A stretch of DNA of 64,000 bases, from NCBI GenBank assembly GCA_024642005.1, contig JAHECA010000003.1:62001-126000 (forward strand), given 5' to 3'. Within the stretch, counting starts at the first letter, position 1; each line of letters starts with the position of its first letter. Both the position numbers and the translations under genes were made by a program. Source of the stretch: Robiginitalea sp. Lineage in GTDB: Bacteria; Bacteroidota; Bacteroidia; Flavobacteriales; Flavobacteriaceae. Shown piece by piece: positions 17,681-27,086 of the stretch. The notes below the pieces were generated by a model, which was not told the origin of the DNA, did not search any database, and saw only the letters and a list, made by a program, of their open reading frames with translations.

Positions 17681-19015
17681 TTAGCCCTTTTGCAAGAGGG
17701 GGTGAAATTTTTGACGGAACTTCCACACCAGCACCCCGCCGCGAACCGCCATCCATACCGCAAGGGCCGCCCAGATGCCGTAAAGTCCCCATCCGAGGGC
17801 TTTCCCGAGGTATAGCATGGGCAGAAAGCCGAGAAAGGTAGCGGCGAGCAGCGTATTCCGGAGCATCCGCATTTTTCCCATCCCTTTGAAGAGCCCGTCG
17901 TATATAAAAGCCACCGCGCCAATGGGGAGCACCCCAATGACTGCCACAAAGAGCCGGTTGAAGGTTTCCTGAACTGCCGGATCGTTTGAAAAAGCGCGAC
18001 CCACGGGCTGGTAAAACAGCAGGCCGCTCACCATAAGGATGGCGCTAACCGTCAGGCCGTACCGCATCGTTTTCCGGGCAAGGGCCCAAAGGCTATCGTA
18101 ATCTTGCGCGCCCAGGAAGAGTCCGCCCAGGATCTTGCCGGCGATGGCGTAGCCATCGATAAAGAACGCGGCAAAGAGCCAGAGGTTAATGGCGATGGTG
18201 TGGGCGCCTATTTCCCGGTCGCCCAGGGCAGTGGCTTCCCGCACAGCGAAGAGTAAGGCGATGTTCAGGCACACCGCCCTAACGAAAAGGTTCAGGGCCA
18301 TGCCCGCCAGCCGTTTCAGTTCGGGGTGCAGGGGCAGGGTGGGCGCCAGGCCAATTGGGGTCTTCTTTACGAGCAGGAACAGGGCCATCAGGGCCATGAC
18401 CCCTTGTGAGATCAGGCTGGCCCAGGCAGCCCCCTCCAGGTGCATGGCGGGAAGCCATCCCTCCAGGCCATAAACCAGCAACAGGTCGAGGCCAATATTC
18501 AGCAAGACACCCGTAAGGGCAATGGTCATGGGCCACAGGGTATTCTGCAGGCCCTGAAATACCCCCATGATGGTAAAGACCAGCAGGGTAAGGGGGAAGC
18601 CCCAGGCCCTTATGCCGTAATAGCTCACACAGAACTCCAATATGGTTCCCGATGCGTTCAGGAAGCGGAAAATGGCTTCCGAGAAGGGCAGCGTTCCGAC
18701 TAAGATGAACAGGCTCAGCAGCACATTCAAAAAAATGGCCTGTGCAGGGAGCGATTTAATTTCATTTAGCTTGCCTGACCCCTCGTATTGCAAGACGATT
18801 GCGGAGATTGCATGACTGGTCTGCGTAAGAATCCAGACCAGCATAGTCAGGAAAGACCCGACGATGCCGGCGGCAGCCAGGGATTCCAGCCCACTTTCCG
18901 GAATATTGCCCACAATGGCCGTATCTGAAATGCTGAGAACGGGTTCGGCAATCCCGGCAAAAATGGCTGGGATGGCCAGGCGGTTGATGTTTTTTCGGCT
19001 TAGCAGCGGGTTCAC
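17681..19015 (-). CDS. MATE family efflux transporter (DinF branch)
   Basis: Cation-coupled multidrug exporter, inner membrane. The 444-aa protein has twelve predicted segments in two similar halves. Family features are IFAGIAEPVLSISDTAIVG at the N terminus, and TQTSHAISAIVLQYEGSGK in the region after TM2, which points to DinF rather than NorM. Its ATG overlaps the stop of the GNAT gene by 4 nt. The substrate is not predictable. Confidence 0.9.
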   Translation of the reverse strand: MNPLLSRKNINRLAIPAIFAGIAEPVLSISDTAIVGNIPESGLESLAAAGIVGSFLTMLVWILTQTSHAISAIVLQYEGSGKLNEIKSLPAQAIFLNVLLSLFILVGTLPFSEAIFRFLNASGTILEFCVSYYGIRAWGFPLTLLVFTIMGVFQGLQNTLWPMTIALTGVLLNIGLDLLLVYGLEGWLPAMHLEGAAWASLISQGVMALMALFLLVKKTPIGLAPTLPLHPELKRLAGMALNLFVRAVCLNIALLFAVREATALGDREIGAHTIAINLWLFAAFFIDGYAIAGKILGGLFLGAQDYDSLWALARKTMRYGLTVSAILMVSGLLFYQPVGRAFSNDPAVQETFNRLFVAVIGVLPIGAVAFIYDGLFKGMGKMRMLRNTLLAATFLGFLPMLYLGKALGWGLYGIWAALAVWMAVRGGVLVWKFRQKFHPLLQKG

Positions 19016-19524
19016 TTAGACGGAGGTAAGGCGAGTTCGTAACAATAAAAGGGGTAGGCACTTTGATTCGGGAAATAAACCGCCCCCAGGCGCTTGTAAC
19101 CCCTTTTCTCATAAAACCGCTGGTTGCCCGCATTCCGGCTGAAGGTATCGAGGCGGATGGCCCCTGCCCCCTCTGAGCGGGCACGCGCTTCCGCAAAATC
19201 CATCAACATGGCCCCCAGGCCCTGTCGCTGGAGTTCAGGGCGTACAGCCAGCCTGTGGACATAGCGCGCCCCCTGATCGGGGGTTTCCCAGGAAACGGTT
19301 TGGTATTCGCTGTCCATGTGTTCTGAAAGAACCAGGCAGCCTGCCGGCTCGGAACCCGAGTCTAAGACCCAGAGTTCGCCCCGTGCCACGTCGTTCATAA
19401 ATGCAGCTTCTGTCGGGTAGGCCTCATTCCACTGAAAGATGCCCCTTGCGCGCATGGCTGCACCACACGCCAGGGCCATCTTCAGAATCTCCCCTACATC
19501 CATTACTTTTGCCCGACGGATCAT
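19012..19524 (-). CDS. GNAT family N-acetyltransferase
   Basis: Acetyl-CoA-dependent transferase of 170 aa. Motif A with the acetyl-CoA loop is LAVRPELQRQGLGAMLMDFA, followed by motif B FYEKRGYKRLG. First gene of a GNAT-MATE-crotonase set joined by a 4-nt overlap and a short gap. The association of an acetyltransferase with a MATE exporter may mean linked detoxification, but the acceptor is unknown. Confidence 0.9.
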   Translation of the reverse strand: MIRRAKVMDVGEILKMALACGAAMRARGIFQWNEAYPTEAAFMNDVARGELWVLDSGSEPAGCLVLSEHMDSEYQTVSWETPDQGARYVHRLAVRPELQRQGLGAMLMDFAEARARSEGAGAIRLDTFSRNAGNQRFYEKRGYKRLGAVYFPNQSAYPFYCYELALPPSK

Positions 19525-19575
19525 TTCACTGTCACTTTTTGTGTAAATTTAGCTATTAATCACACCAGCCACTCC

Positions 19576-20373
19576 ATGAAAAACATTCTAGTTCCGGTAG
19601 GAAATCCCGAAAGTGCACAGGAAACGCTTCAATACGCCGTACAGTTCGCGGCGGCTTTCGGAGCCCAGGTTTACGTAATGGAAGTGCTCAATATCGGCGC
19701 TGTTTCTGAAGACATGGGCCGGTTGCGCGAAAAGTCGCTCGAGAGCAGCCAGGATCGGATGCGCGAACTGATCGCAAAAATCGACCAGTCAGGGGTAACC
19801 ATCAAAATCGCCACGGTTACGGGAGACCTCATAGACGGCCTGAAAGATCTGGAAAAGGAATTGCGGATCGACCTGATCATCATTGCCCCCAGAAGCGTGG
19901 AAATCGACGAGGAGCTCTATCTGGGCAAGACCTCCGGGCGGATCATCAAGCGAACCGACATCCCGACGCTGATTGTGCCAAAGGGAAGCAAATTTGCGCC
20001 TTACAAGAGCATCCTTACGGCCTTTAGGTCTGGGGTGTTGAAAAGAAAGAAAATATTGACGCCTCTGGTGGCCATCCAGGAAAAATTCGGGGCAAAGGTG
20101 AGCCTGCTTATGGTGAAAACACCCAACTACACCCCCGACGACCTGCGCATCAACACCGCCCTGATGGATATCGCTTCCCAGGTAACCCTGACGGAACAAA
20201 CCAGCACCTATCTGGGGACCCTGGAGCACCTGCAGTCGCACCTTCCCGACCTGTTGTGTGTGTTCCGCCGCAGGCGTGGGTTTTTCAACGCCATTTGGGA
20301 AAAGAATACGATCCGCAAATCGGAATTCTCGGCCCGGATTCCTGTTTTGGTGCTGAGCGTGAAGAAAGACTAG
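19576..20373 (+). CDS. Universal stress protein, tandem UspA domains
   Basis: A cytoplasmic stress-related protein of 265 aa. The N-terminal UspA domain starts MKNILVPVGNPESAQETLQYA and ends with LIVPKGSK. The second half is a more diverged UspA-like domain ending IPVLVLSVKKD. The first domain lacks a clear G-2x-G-9x-G(S/T) ATP signature, so ATP binding is uncertain. Divergent from the GNAT gene. No operon partner. Confidence 0.88.
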   Translation: MKNILVPVGNPESAQETLQYAVQFAAAFGAQVYVMEVLNIGAVSEDMGRLREKSLESSQDRMRELIAKIDQSGVTIKIATVTGDLIDGLKDLEKELRIDLIIIAPRSVEIDEELYLGKTSGRIIKRTDIPTLIVPKGSKFAPYKSILTAFRSGVLKRKKILTPLVAIQEKFGAKVSLLMVKTPNYTPDDLRINTALMDIASQVTLTEQTSTYLGTLEHLQSHLPDLLCVFRRRRGFFNAIWEKNTIRKSEFSARIPVLVLSVKKD

Positions 20374-20405
20374 CTGCAGCCCGGAAGCTGAATAGGAAGC
20401 ATGGC

Positions 20406-21188
20406 CTATATCGATAGGGCTATAACCACTGCAAGCAGCAAGGAACGCGTAAATCGAGGGGTGTCTTCCGGGAAATAGACTACTGAGTTCCATCGGCTGG
20501 CCCAGGCGACCGGCTTCCCGCCTTCGATAAACTCATAATAGGTGAATTCCTGCCCGCTGCTGCTGGGCTCAGCAACGTTAATCTGGACAGGCCCTCGCAT
20601 GGTGATAATGCGCGACCCATTCGAGAAATAGGCGTCCAGTTCCCTGCGAATGGCCCCGGTTGTGTTTTTTCTTTTCACATAGAAACTCCAGATCTCGTCT
20701 GGTTGTTGGGAATGGCTGATTTCGGCCTCCCTGATCTCCAGGTCTGTAGGATCACCAATGTACGTTTCGCTCTCGACCTGAAGTATTTCAGGCACATGGA
20801 GTAGCTCCCCCAAAGTAATAAAGCCTCCCCCGTCTTCTACCCAGGTACCCGTAGTCCAGTATTTTTTGCCTTCGATCTTGAACTTCGCTAAAGTGGAATC
20901 CTGTAATTCGACCCGAAATGGCATTTTCATCATAAGCAACTTCTGCCCATCGACCTTCACCTTGTTCGAGGAAGAAGTGATGCCCTCCTTAAAGGTCGCA
21001 GAGGCAGATGAATCGAGGGTAATCTTCCCTTTGCCAAACCATACGGTCCTGGGCCAACCAATTGTAACGGAATCGAAGGACCTGTCGGGAATTATTGGAG
21101 AAGGGTTTGCAGCTGGCTGGGCATAGAGAGGCGTAACCCCCAGGCATAAAAGTACGATCAGGGCGATATTTCCGAAAGGGTGTGGCAT
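20406..21188 (-). CDS. Secreted protein of unknown function
   Basis: A 260-aa protein with a signal peptide (IALIVLLCLGVTPLYAQ) and no recognisable domain. The middle is beta-rich with a Trp in WPRTVWFGKGKI and WFYV-like elements (EIWSFYVKRKN). The last ten residues (SLLLAVVIALSI) are hydrophobic, so the C terminus may be membrane-inserted or lipid-anchored by a sorting-like tail. It lies between a universal stress gene and the 220-bp repeats. Its reading frame and signal peptide make it a real gene; its function is not recognised. Confidence 0.7.
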   Translation of the reverse strand: MPHPFGNIALIVLLCLGVTPLYAQPAANPSPIIPDRSFDSVTIGWPRTVWFGKGKITLDSSASATFKEGITSSSNKVKVDGQKLLMMKMPFRVELQDSTLAKFKIEGKKYWTTGTWVEDGGGFITLGELLHVPEILQVESETYIGDPTDLEIREAEISHSQQPDEIWSFYVKRKNTTGAIRRELDAYFSNGSRIITMRGPVQINVAEPSSSGQEFTYYEFIEGGKPVAWASRWNSVVYFPEDTPRFTRSLLLAVVIALSI

Positions 21189-21272
21189 GCTGGGGCGATA
21201 CAGGCTGCTTTTCAGAAAGATACAATACTTATAGGCTGGGGCCTTCTTTTGGTTTAAAAATAATTGCTTACT

Positions 21273-21780
21273 GGTGCGGTGGCCGTGATTGCCGGAGTAG
21301 CTCCGCTGCTCCGGACAATCTCCCGTCCTGCAAATGCAATATTCAGGAATTGCCGTGCTATCGCCTGGGCGCTATAAAACAGGAAAGCCGCTCAAGTAAA
21401 CTTGCCAGGCAGGCAGACCGGAGTAGCTTCGCTGCTCCAGGGCCGAGCGGCCAAAATAGCTCCGGTGGAGGTATTTTAGCGAGGAGCCAGACGGTGCGGT
21501 AGCCGTGATTGCCGGAGTAGCTCCGCTGCTCCGGACAATCTCCCGTCCTGCAAATGCAATATTCAGGAATTGCCGTGCTATCGCCTGGGCGCTATAAAAC
21601 AGGAAAGCCGCTCAAGTAAACTTGCCAGGCAGGCAGACCGGAGTAGCTTCGCTGCTCCAGGGCCGAGCGGCCAAAATAGCTCCGGTGGAGGTATTTTAGC
21701 GAGGAGCCAGACGGTGCGGTAGCCGTGATTGCCGGAGTAGCTCCGCTGCTCCGGACAATCTCCCGTCCTGCAAATGCAAT
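21273..21780. repeat. 220-bp tandem repeat, 2.3 copies
   Basis: Copies start at 21273, 21493 and 21713; the first two are full, the third stops after 68 nt. Copies 1 and 2 differ by one base (g/a at the ninth position). The unit holds stem-loops: CCGGAGTAGC...GCTGCTCCGG twice in variants, GGCCGAGCGGCC, and AAAATA-CTCC...GGAG-TATTTT. Within the unit is CCGCTCAAG...CTTG, which resembles the hairpin at 21826-21860 by the tRNA. No coding sequence of note is seen. The 84 bases between the preceding gene and copy 1 show nothing else. Confidence 0.9.
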
Positions 21781-21791
21781 TTACATCGCTT

Positions 21792-21814
21792 CTGCCATGC
21801 CTTGCGGCATGGAC
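21792..21814. other. Small inverted repeat after the truncated repeat copy
   Basis: GCCATGCC and GGCATGG form a hairpin round TTGC, directly after the third, truncated repeat copy. Around it, GCAATTTACATCGC at 21776-21789 recurs inverted as GCAATGTAAATTGC at 21875-21888 (one mismatch), enclosing the terminator hairpin. Role unknown. Confidence 0.5.
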
Positions 21815-21825
21815 GCCTTAGAAAA

Positions 21826-21860
21826 CAAAAAACCGCTCAAGCGAGGCTTGGCGGTTTTTC
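21826..21860 (-). terminator. Intrinsic terminator of tRNA-Ala
   Basis: CCGC(T)CAAG and CTTGGCGG form a stem with A-rich and T-rich flanks on both sides, so on the minus strand it ends in a T run about 40 nt after tRNA-Ala. It can also act on plus transcripts. Between it and the tRNA lies only the inverted repeat noted above. Confidence 0.65.
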
Positions 21861-21898
21861 TTATTTCTAATTCGCGCAATGTAAATTGCGCTTGATCT

Positions 21899-21973
<75 letters not shown>

Positions 21974-21987
21974 GTTGAACTAGACGG

Positions 21988-22016
21988 CAAAAATACGTTT
22001 TTTATCCAAATCTCAA
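21988..22016 (-). promoter_or_regulatory. Promoter of tRNA-Ala
   Basis: On the minus strand TTG (22016-22014), an 18-nt spacer, then TATTTTTG (21995-21988). It would start transcription about 8 nt before the mature tRNA 5' end. Confidence 0.6.
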
Positions 22017-22084
22017 AAGCAGTTCCCTTTTTTTTGGATGGGCCAGAGGTCGTATCTTTAAAGGACACATTTAACGCGAAAGAG

Positions 22085-22795
22085 ATGGAAGAGCTAAGAG
22101 ACAAAGTGGCCTATATAACTGGGGGCAGCATGGGGATAGGATACGGCATTGCCCGGGTTTTGCTCCGTCAGGGTATGCGTGTGGCCATAAGCGGTCGCGA
22201 CGAAAAACGGATTGGCAAGGCGGCGGAATCCCTGGACCGGGAGCGCGCCATGCCCCTGGTTTCTGATGTAACCCGACTCGAAGACGAGGAGGAAGCCGTG
22301 AAGTCCATCCTGAACCGCTGGGGACGGCTCGACGTGGTGGTAGCCAACGCCGGGGTGGGTCATTTTGCACCGGTAGACGAGCTTTCGGAAAGCCAATGGC
22401 ACCAAATGATCGACACCAACCTGACGGGCGTCTTTCACACCCTGAAAGCGGCTTTGCCGGCTTTAAAAGAGTCCAGGGGCTATTACATTACGGTAGCCAG
22501 CCTAGCCGGGGCTAATTTTTTCGCATCAGGCGCCGGTTATAATGCCACTAAGTTTGGCGTGGTGGGCTTTACACAGGCCGTGATGCTTGACCTGCGCCCC
22601 TACGACATTAAGGTTTCCACGATTATGCCAGGCTCGGTGGCCACCCAATTTAACCAGCATCAGCCTTCGGAAAAGGACGCCTGGAAAATCCAGCCCGAAG
22701 ATATCGGCGCCTTGGTGCTCGATTTGTTGCAAATGAACCCCCGCACCCTGCCGAGTAAAATCGAGGTGAGGCCTTCCCGGCCCGATCGCAAATAA
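22085..22795 (+). CDS. Short-chain dehydrogenase/reductase
   Basis: An NAD(P)-dependent oxidoreductase of 236 aa with unknown substrate. The cofactor loop is YITGGSMGIGYGIA (TGxxxGxG), NAG motif is VVANAGVG, and the active site YxxxK is in GAGYNATKFGVVG, preceded by the catalytic Ser position in VASLAG. The open frame extends back to a TTG at 22034, but that codon overlaps a TTG-N16-TATCTTTA promoter-like element, so the ATG at 22085 is preferred. Confidence 0.9.
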   Translation: MEELRDKVAYITGGSMGIGYGIARVLLRQGMRVAISGRDEKRIGKAAESLDRERAMPLVSDVTRLEDEEEAVKSILNRWGRLDVVVANAGVGHFAPVDELSESQWHQMIDTNLTGVFHTLKAALPALKESRGYYITVASLAGANFFASGAGYNATKFGVVGFTQAVMLDLRPYDIKVSTIMPGSVATQFNQHQPSEKDAWKIQPEDIGALVLDLLQMNPRTLPSKIEVRPSRPDRK

Positions 22796-22798
22796 AGA

Positions 22799-25531
22799 CT
22801 AGTTCTTTACAGAACGGAAGGGAGTTTGAACATCGAATAGTTCTCTGATAAGCGCGACAAGTTGCGCCTCGAAAAGGGCGAATTGCTCCGGGCCGAGGAG
22901 CTCGTCATGGTTGCGCCCATCGAGCTTCAGGCCGAACCACATGCGGCCTTCCCTCAGGTTTTTAAAAGAGATGACCCCTGCATGCAGTGCTCTGTCGTTT
23001 ATTTGGCGGGAAAAAAGCCAGGCGTAACACAATACCTGAAGTGCTTTGGCGCGTTCGGGAAGCAGGCGCAGGCTTTCCCAATCGGGTATCCGCAGGTGGC
23101 TTGCATTCACGAGCCCGGTCTTGTAATCGAGTATCCGCAATTCCCCGTCCACCTCTTCTATCCGGTCTACAGTGCCCTTGATAAAGACCGGAAAGCCGAG
23201 CCCGGGCACTTCAATTGGGAATCTAAGTTTCTCCTCAACCCCCAGGATTCGGATGGAATGCTGTCGGGAGGCCTCAATCTCCCGGTCCAGAAAGCGGGTT
23301 ACGTACTGGTTCAGTACCTGGAGCGCTATCAGGTTTTTACCTCTGACCTTGTTGCCTTTCAGGTAGTGCATCTCAAAGGCACTTTTCACCAGAAACGGGG
23401 CCTCTTTTTTCGCTCTGACCAGGATTTCCTGCGTTAACTCCTGCCCCACCAGGGGGGAGTAGAGGTCTTCCAGGGCCTGGTGCAGCACGGTGCCGAAGGT
23501 GTTGGCGGCAACCGTTTCCTCCAGTTCGTCCGAATCGGGAATGCCCAGCACGTTTTTACGATAAAATTCCAGGGGGTCCTGGATGTAACGGGCCAGGGCG
23601 GTAGGTGAAAAGCCGCTTTCGGCCAGTTCCCTGAGGCGCGAAAGCAGGGCCTGGTCTTTGGGAATCTCGCGAGCGGGATACTGGCCCGGGCCTACCTCAG
23701 GAGCAGCTATATGGTTCTCGATGCAGGGTTCGAGCAAAGGATCGGTGCGGAGCTGGCTCACAAAGCGGCTTGGTTCCCGGCCCTCGAGGGCATCCGGCTC
23801 GGTGTTGTAGCAGATGTAGATATTGCGGGCACGCTGTAAGAGCCTGTAGAAATGGTAAGCGTATACGGCGTCTTTCTCCTTATAGGTGGGCAGGCCGAAC
23901 TCCCGCTTCACATCGAAGGGAATAAAGGAGTTATTCGATTTGCCTGAAGGCAGAATCCCCTCGTTTACCGAAGTGATGATCACGGTTTCAAAGTCGAGGT
24001 TCCTGCTTTCGAGCATCCCCATTATTTGCAGGCCTTCCAGGGGCTCACCTTCAAAATCGAGTTTTTCGTCTGCCAGCAATTGCCGGAACAGGGCCTGCAG
24101 GCCGCGGAGGTTGCTGACGAAGGGATAGGCTGCACATAAGCCTTCCAACTGGATGAACAGCCTGTCGAACCGGAAGAGGTGCTCCAGGGCCAGCCGGTCG
24201 TTTTCGCTCAGGTAGGCTTCACGCAAGGCCTCGATCAGGCCTCTGAAATGCTGTACGTGCTCCAGTGGACCCATCGTTTCCGCCGGGAAGAGCTTCTTAT
24301 ATACCGGTTCGGGCATCCCGATTTTATCCCAGTCGGCGCGGCCTGCGAAAATCGCATTATCCCGGATAAGACCGGCGCGTGCCTTCCCGGCCAGAAATCC
24401 TTCCTTCCGGTACCACGGATTCAAAAAGGGATGGTCCAGCACCTTAAGCACACCCCTGACACTATAGCCGGAAGGGCTTTTGTGCTGGCGCAGGTCTATC
24501 AGCAAGAGGAACAATTGAGCCAGAGGGCTGGCGTGTAGGGGGTACCCCATGGTAATGTTGGCCGAACCAACTCCTTCAGGCAAACTGTGCAGCACCGGGC
24601 TGAGCAGCGATTCATCTCCCAGCACCAGTGCGGTGCGGCCCAGTGCGCCGGGATTTTCCAGGGCCAGGTCGGCCAGCAATGTGCCGCAGTACTTGGCCTG
24701 AGCAACCGCTTTTGGCAGGCCAATCAGGCGAATGGTTTTATCTGGAGCGAAATGGGTGTCCATGCCCTGCAAGACTCCTTTGAGTTCGGGCCAATTGGCA
24801 AGGTGGCGCCTCAGGAATAGACCTGCATCGTGTGCAGTGTTTTCGACATAGTATGGATCGGCGTCCCAGTAGATGCGGCCGCTCCCTTGCTGCAGAAATG
24901 TTCGGATTATTTGGGATTCTGCCGTGTTTAGGGCGTTGAAACCGGCAAAGACAAAATGCCTTCCGGCCTGGCTCCTGCTGAATTCCTCCAGGCGCTCGGC
25001 GGCCAGCCGGTAAAGCATCCCCTGGTAGCCCATGCCATCGGCGAGCAGCTTGGTCCGGTAGCGTGAATAAATGGGGAGTAAGGCTTTCCAGAAGGCAATG
25101 CGACGCTCAATCATCGGGGTGGTTTGCCCATCGGGTGACCAATTGCGGATCTCCTTCAGGCTGGCCAGTGTCTGGAAGAGGGCGGGCGCATCGACCAGAT
25201 AACGGTCGAGCTCATTAAAGTCTTGCAATAGCAATGCCCCCCATTTGATAAAATCGTCAAAAGGCTCCTTTTCGAGCCCTTCCTGGTCGAGGTATGCTTC
25301 GTAGAGGCTAAACAGTAAATACGGCTCCTGAGCGTACTTCAGCCCGGATAGGCGCTCGATAAAATCTTCAATACTCCAAATCTCAGGCGAAAGCATGGCC
25401 CGTTTGGCGCGATGGGCCATCAGGTTTCTGAGAAAGAACCCTGCCCGTTTGCTGGGTAACACAAAGACATGCGATGCCGGATCGGTTTCCCAATCGAGCC
25501 TATCGAGAACGGAATCCAGGAAGGAAGACAT
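22799..25531 (-). CDS. AddB-like PD-(D/E)XK nuclease with degenerate helicase domain
   Basis: Probable second subunit of an AddAB-type double-strand-break end-resection complex. The 910-aa protein starts with a helicase-like domain whose Walker A has lost the consensus (VLPSKRAGFFLR), as in the inactivated AddB helicase. It contains VIITSVNEGILPSGKSNNSF, a conserved AddB-type motif. The C-terminal nuclease has GTVDRIEEVDGELRILDYKTG with the D and K of PD-(D/E)XK. I see no clear four-Cys cluster for the Fe-S site of B. subtilis AddB. The AddA-like partner lies 2.7 kb away, separated by ompA and kbl. Confidence 0.82.
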   Translation of the reverse strand: MSSFLDSVLDRLDWETDPASHVFVLPSKRAGFFLRNLMAHRAKRAMLSPEIWSIEDFIERLSGLKYAQEPYLLFSLYEAYLDQEGLEKEPFDDFIKWGALLLQDFNELDRYLVDAPALFQTLASLKEIRNWSPDGQTTPMIERRIAFWKALLPIYSRYRTKLLADGMGYQGMLYRLAAERLEEFSRSQAGRHFVFAGFNALNTAESQIIRTFLQQGSGRIYWDADPYYVENTAHDAGLFLRRHLANWPELKGVLQGMDTHFAPDKTIRLIGLPKAVAQAKYCGTLLADLALENPGALGRTALVLGDESLLSPVLHSLPEGVGSANITMGYPLHASPLAQLFLLLIDLRQHKSPSGYSVRGVLKVLDHPFLNPWYRKEGFLAGKARAGLIRDNAIFAGRADWDKIGMPEPVYKKLFPAETMGPLEHVQHFRGLIEALREAYLSENDRLALEHLFRFDRLFIQLEGLCAAYPFVSNLRGLQALFRQLLADEKLDFEGEPLEGLQIMGMLESRNLDFETVIITSVNEGILPSGKSNNSFIPFDVKREFGLPTYKEKDAVYAYHFYRLLQRARNIYICYNTEPDALEGREPSRFVSQLRTDPLLEPCIENHIAAPEVGPGQYPAREIPKDQALLSRLRELAESGFSPTALARYIQDPLEFYRKNVLGIPDSDELEETVAANTFGTVLHQALEDLYSPLVGQELTQEILVRAKKEAPFLVKSAFEMHYLKGNKVRGKNLIALQVLNQYVTRFLDREIEASRQHSIRILGVEEKLRFPIEVPGLGFPVFIKGTVDRIEEVDGELRILDYKTGLVNASHLRIPDWESLRLLPERAKALQVLCYAWLFSRQINDRALHAGVISFKNLREGRMWFGLKLDGRNHDELLGPEQFALFEAQLVALIRELFDVQTPFRSVKN

Positions 25532-25544
25532 CGGCTAAAAATAA

Positions 25545-25574
25545 AAAAGCCCCGGCAATACTGCCAGGGCTTTT
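25545..25574. terminator. Intrinsic terminator between addB-like gene and ompA
   Basis: AAAAGCCC(C)GGCA and TGCC(A)GGGCTTTT form a long stem with A and T runs on both sides. On the minus strand it ends the ompA transcript before the addB-like gene. Confidence 0.75.
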
Positions 25575-25596
25575 GTTAGATATTCCAGATCAGAAC

Positions 25597-26976
25597 CTAG
25601 TTGTTGGGAGTTTCTCCGTGGATCTCAACCCTACGGTTGGTTCTTCTTCCCTCGCGGGTATTGTTGTTAGCAATCGGACGATCTTCACCGTATCCTACTG
25701 CTGTCATCCGATTTGACGGGATGCCTTTTCCGATCAGGTAGTTCATCACAGACTGGGCTCTTTCTTGAGAAAGGGCTTGGTTGCGCTCTGCACTACCGGT
25801 GCTGTCGGTGTGACCTTCGATGCGGAAGCGAACGTTCGGATAATCGTCGAGGATATCGGCGATGTTATTCAGAACTGCTCCAGATTCATCCTTGATGGTA
25901 GATTTGCCAGTATCGAACAGGATGGTTTTGGCATAATCCAGCAGCGCTTTGCGCACAGACTCGGTTACTTCCGGGCAGCCCATGTTGGCAACTGTACCTA
26001 CCAGGTCAGGACACTGGTCGTCTTTGTCAAGAACGCCATCACCGTCTCTGTCAGGCCAGGGGCATCCGTTGTTTTCGGCAGGACCAGCCTCGTTCGGGCA
26101 CTGATCGTCCTTGTCGGCAACACCGTCGCCATCGGCATCGGGGCAACCAGCCAGGGCAGCCAGGCCAGGCTCATTCGGGCAGGCATCGTCCTTGTCGGCA
26201 ATACCGTCTCCGTCTGAATCAGGACAGCCGTTCAATTCTTTCGGACCAGCTTGGTTCGGGCAGCTGTCTTTGGAATCTTCGATACCATCGCCATCTGTGT
26301 CGGGGCAGCCATTGAAGGCTTCCAGACCGGCAACTTCCGGGCAGGCATCGTCGCGGTCGTAAATACCATCACCATCGGTATCAGCTCCACCAAAACGGAT
26401 AGAGAGACCGGCCAGGTGCTGGAAGTGCGTCATGCCGTAATCTTCGAAAGCGTGCTTGTACTGAGTTTGAACTGTCAGGCCGAAGAAGTCGTTGAACCAG
26501 TAGCTCAGACCAATACCTCCGTTAACGGTTCCGGCGCCAATTTCGTCCACCCAGGTGTAACCACCGCCGATTTCAACGAAAGGCTGCAGTTTGGTGCCGT
26601 CGAGGATGTTGTACTTCAGGGTACCATCTACTCCGTAGTAAGAAAGGGCTTCGGTAGTGGTGTCACCCAATTTGGAAATACGGTTCAGAGTCCCGCGTAC
26701 ACCAAAAGAAAATCCATCACCTATATATCTCGAAACATGAACATACGAAATAGAAGGCAGGATATTCCAGTGGTCAGTAACGTTGAAATACTCGCTGAAG
26801 ATTGAGCCAGTTTCGTAGTTCGGCAAGTGCGTCGCTGGATCTGAATTGGTCGGGAATACATCAACAGCGTTGATACCTATTCCTATTTGCCAGGGATTGT
26901 TCTCATCCTGGGCTTGAATGTTGTTAAACCCTAAAAGGAGCAGGCCAACAACAAATAGTCTGCTAAGCTGTTTCAT
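25597..26976 (-). CDS. OmpA family outer-membrane protein with thrombospondin type 3 repeats
   Basis: Major envelope protein linking the outer membrane to peptidoglycan. 459 aa: signal peptide [20 protein letters not shown] ending QA-Q, an eight-strand barrel to about residue 195, then five calcium-binding DTDGDGI/D-type thrombospondin type 3 repeats (DDACPE, DSCPNQ, DDACPNE, DDQCPNE, DDQCPD), and a C-terminal OmpA domain with the peptidoglycan-binding motif [19 protein letters not shown] and RRVEIHGE. The ATG at 26976 is preferred to the in-frame TTG two codons upstream. It has a strong promoter and own terminator, so it is monocistronic. Confidence 0.95.
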   Translation of the reverse strand: MKQLSRLFVVGLLLLGFNNIQAQDENNPWQIGIGINAVDVFPTNSDPATHLPNYETGSIFSEYFNVTDHWNILPSISYVHVSRYIGDGFSFGVRGTLNRISKLGDTTTEALSYYGVDGTLKYNILDGTKLQPFVEIGGGYTWVDEIGAGTVNGGIGLSYWFNDFFGLTVQTQYKHAFEDYGMTHFQHLAGLSIRFGGADTDGDGIYDRDDACPEVAGLEAFNGCPDTDGDGIEDSKDSCPNQAGPKELNGCPDSDGDGIADKDDACPNEPGLAALAGCPDADGDGVADKDDQCPNEAGPAENNGCPWPDRDGDGVLDKDDQCPDLVGTVANMGCPEVTESVRKALLDYAKTILFDTGKSTIKDESGAVLNNIADILDDYPNVRFRIEGHTDSTGSAERNQALSQERAQSVMNYLIGKGIPSNRMTAVGYGEDRPIANNNTREGRRTNRRVEIHGETPNN

Positions 26977-27010
26977 GTTCAAAAATTTAAGTTTAAGTGT
27001 TTATCAGAAG

Positions 27011-27040
27011 CAAATGTAAGTTGTTAAGAATTATTAACAA
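27011..27040 (-). promoter_or_regulatory. Promoter of ompA with A-rich upstream tract
   Basis: On the minus strand TTG (27040-27038), 19 nt, TACATTTG (27018-27011), an exact consensus. Ten A residues on the minus strand (27060-27051) lie just upstream of the -33 box and may act as an UP-like element. Leader about 30 nt. Confidence 0.7.
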
Positions 27041-27086
27041 AATCAATTTCTTTTTTTTTTGCATCATTTTGAGCCGGGTAAAAGGC

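Noticed and set aside
21273-21780. Possible insertion sequence or CRISPR
   Set aside because: No transposase, no target-site duplication, and the 220-bp unit with two full copies fits plain tandem duplication.
22034-22084. Earlier SDR start at 22034
   Set aside because: It uses TTG and overlaps a promoter-like element; the family similarity starts at 22085.
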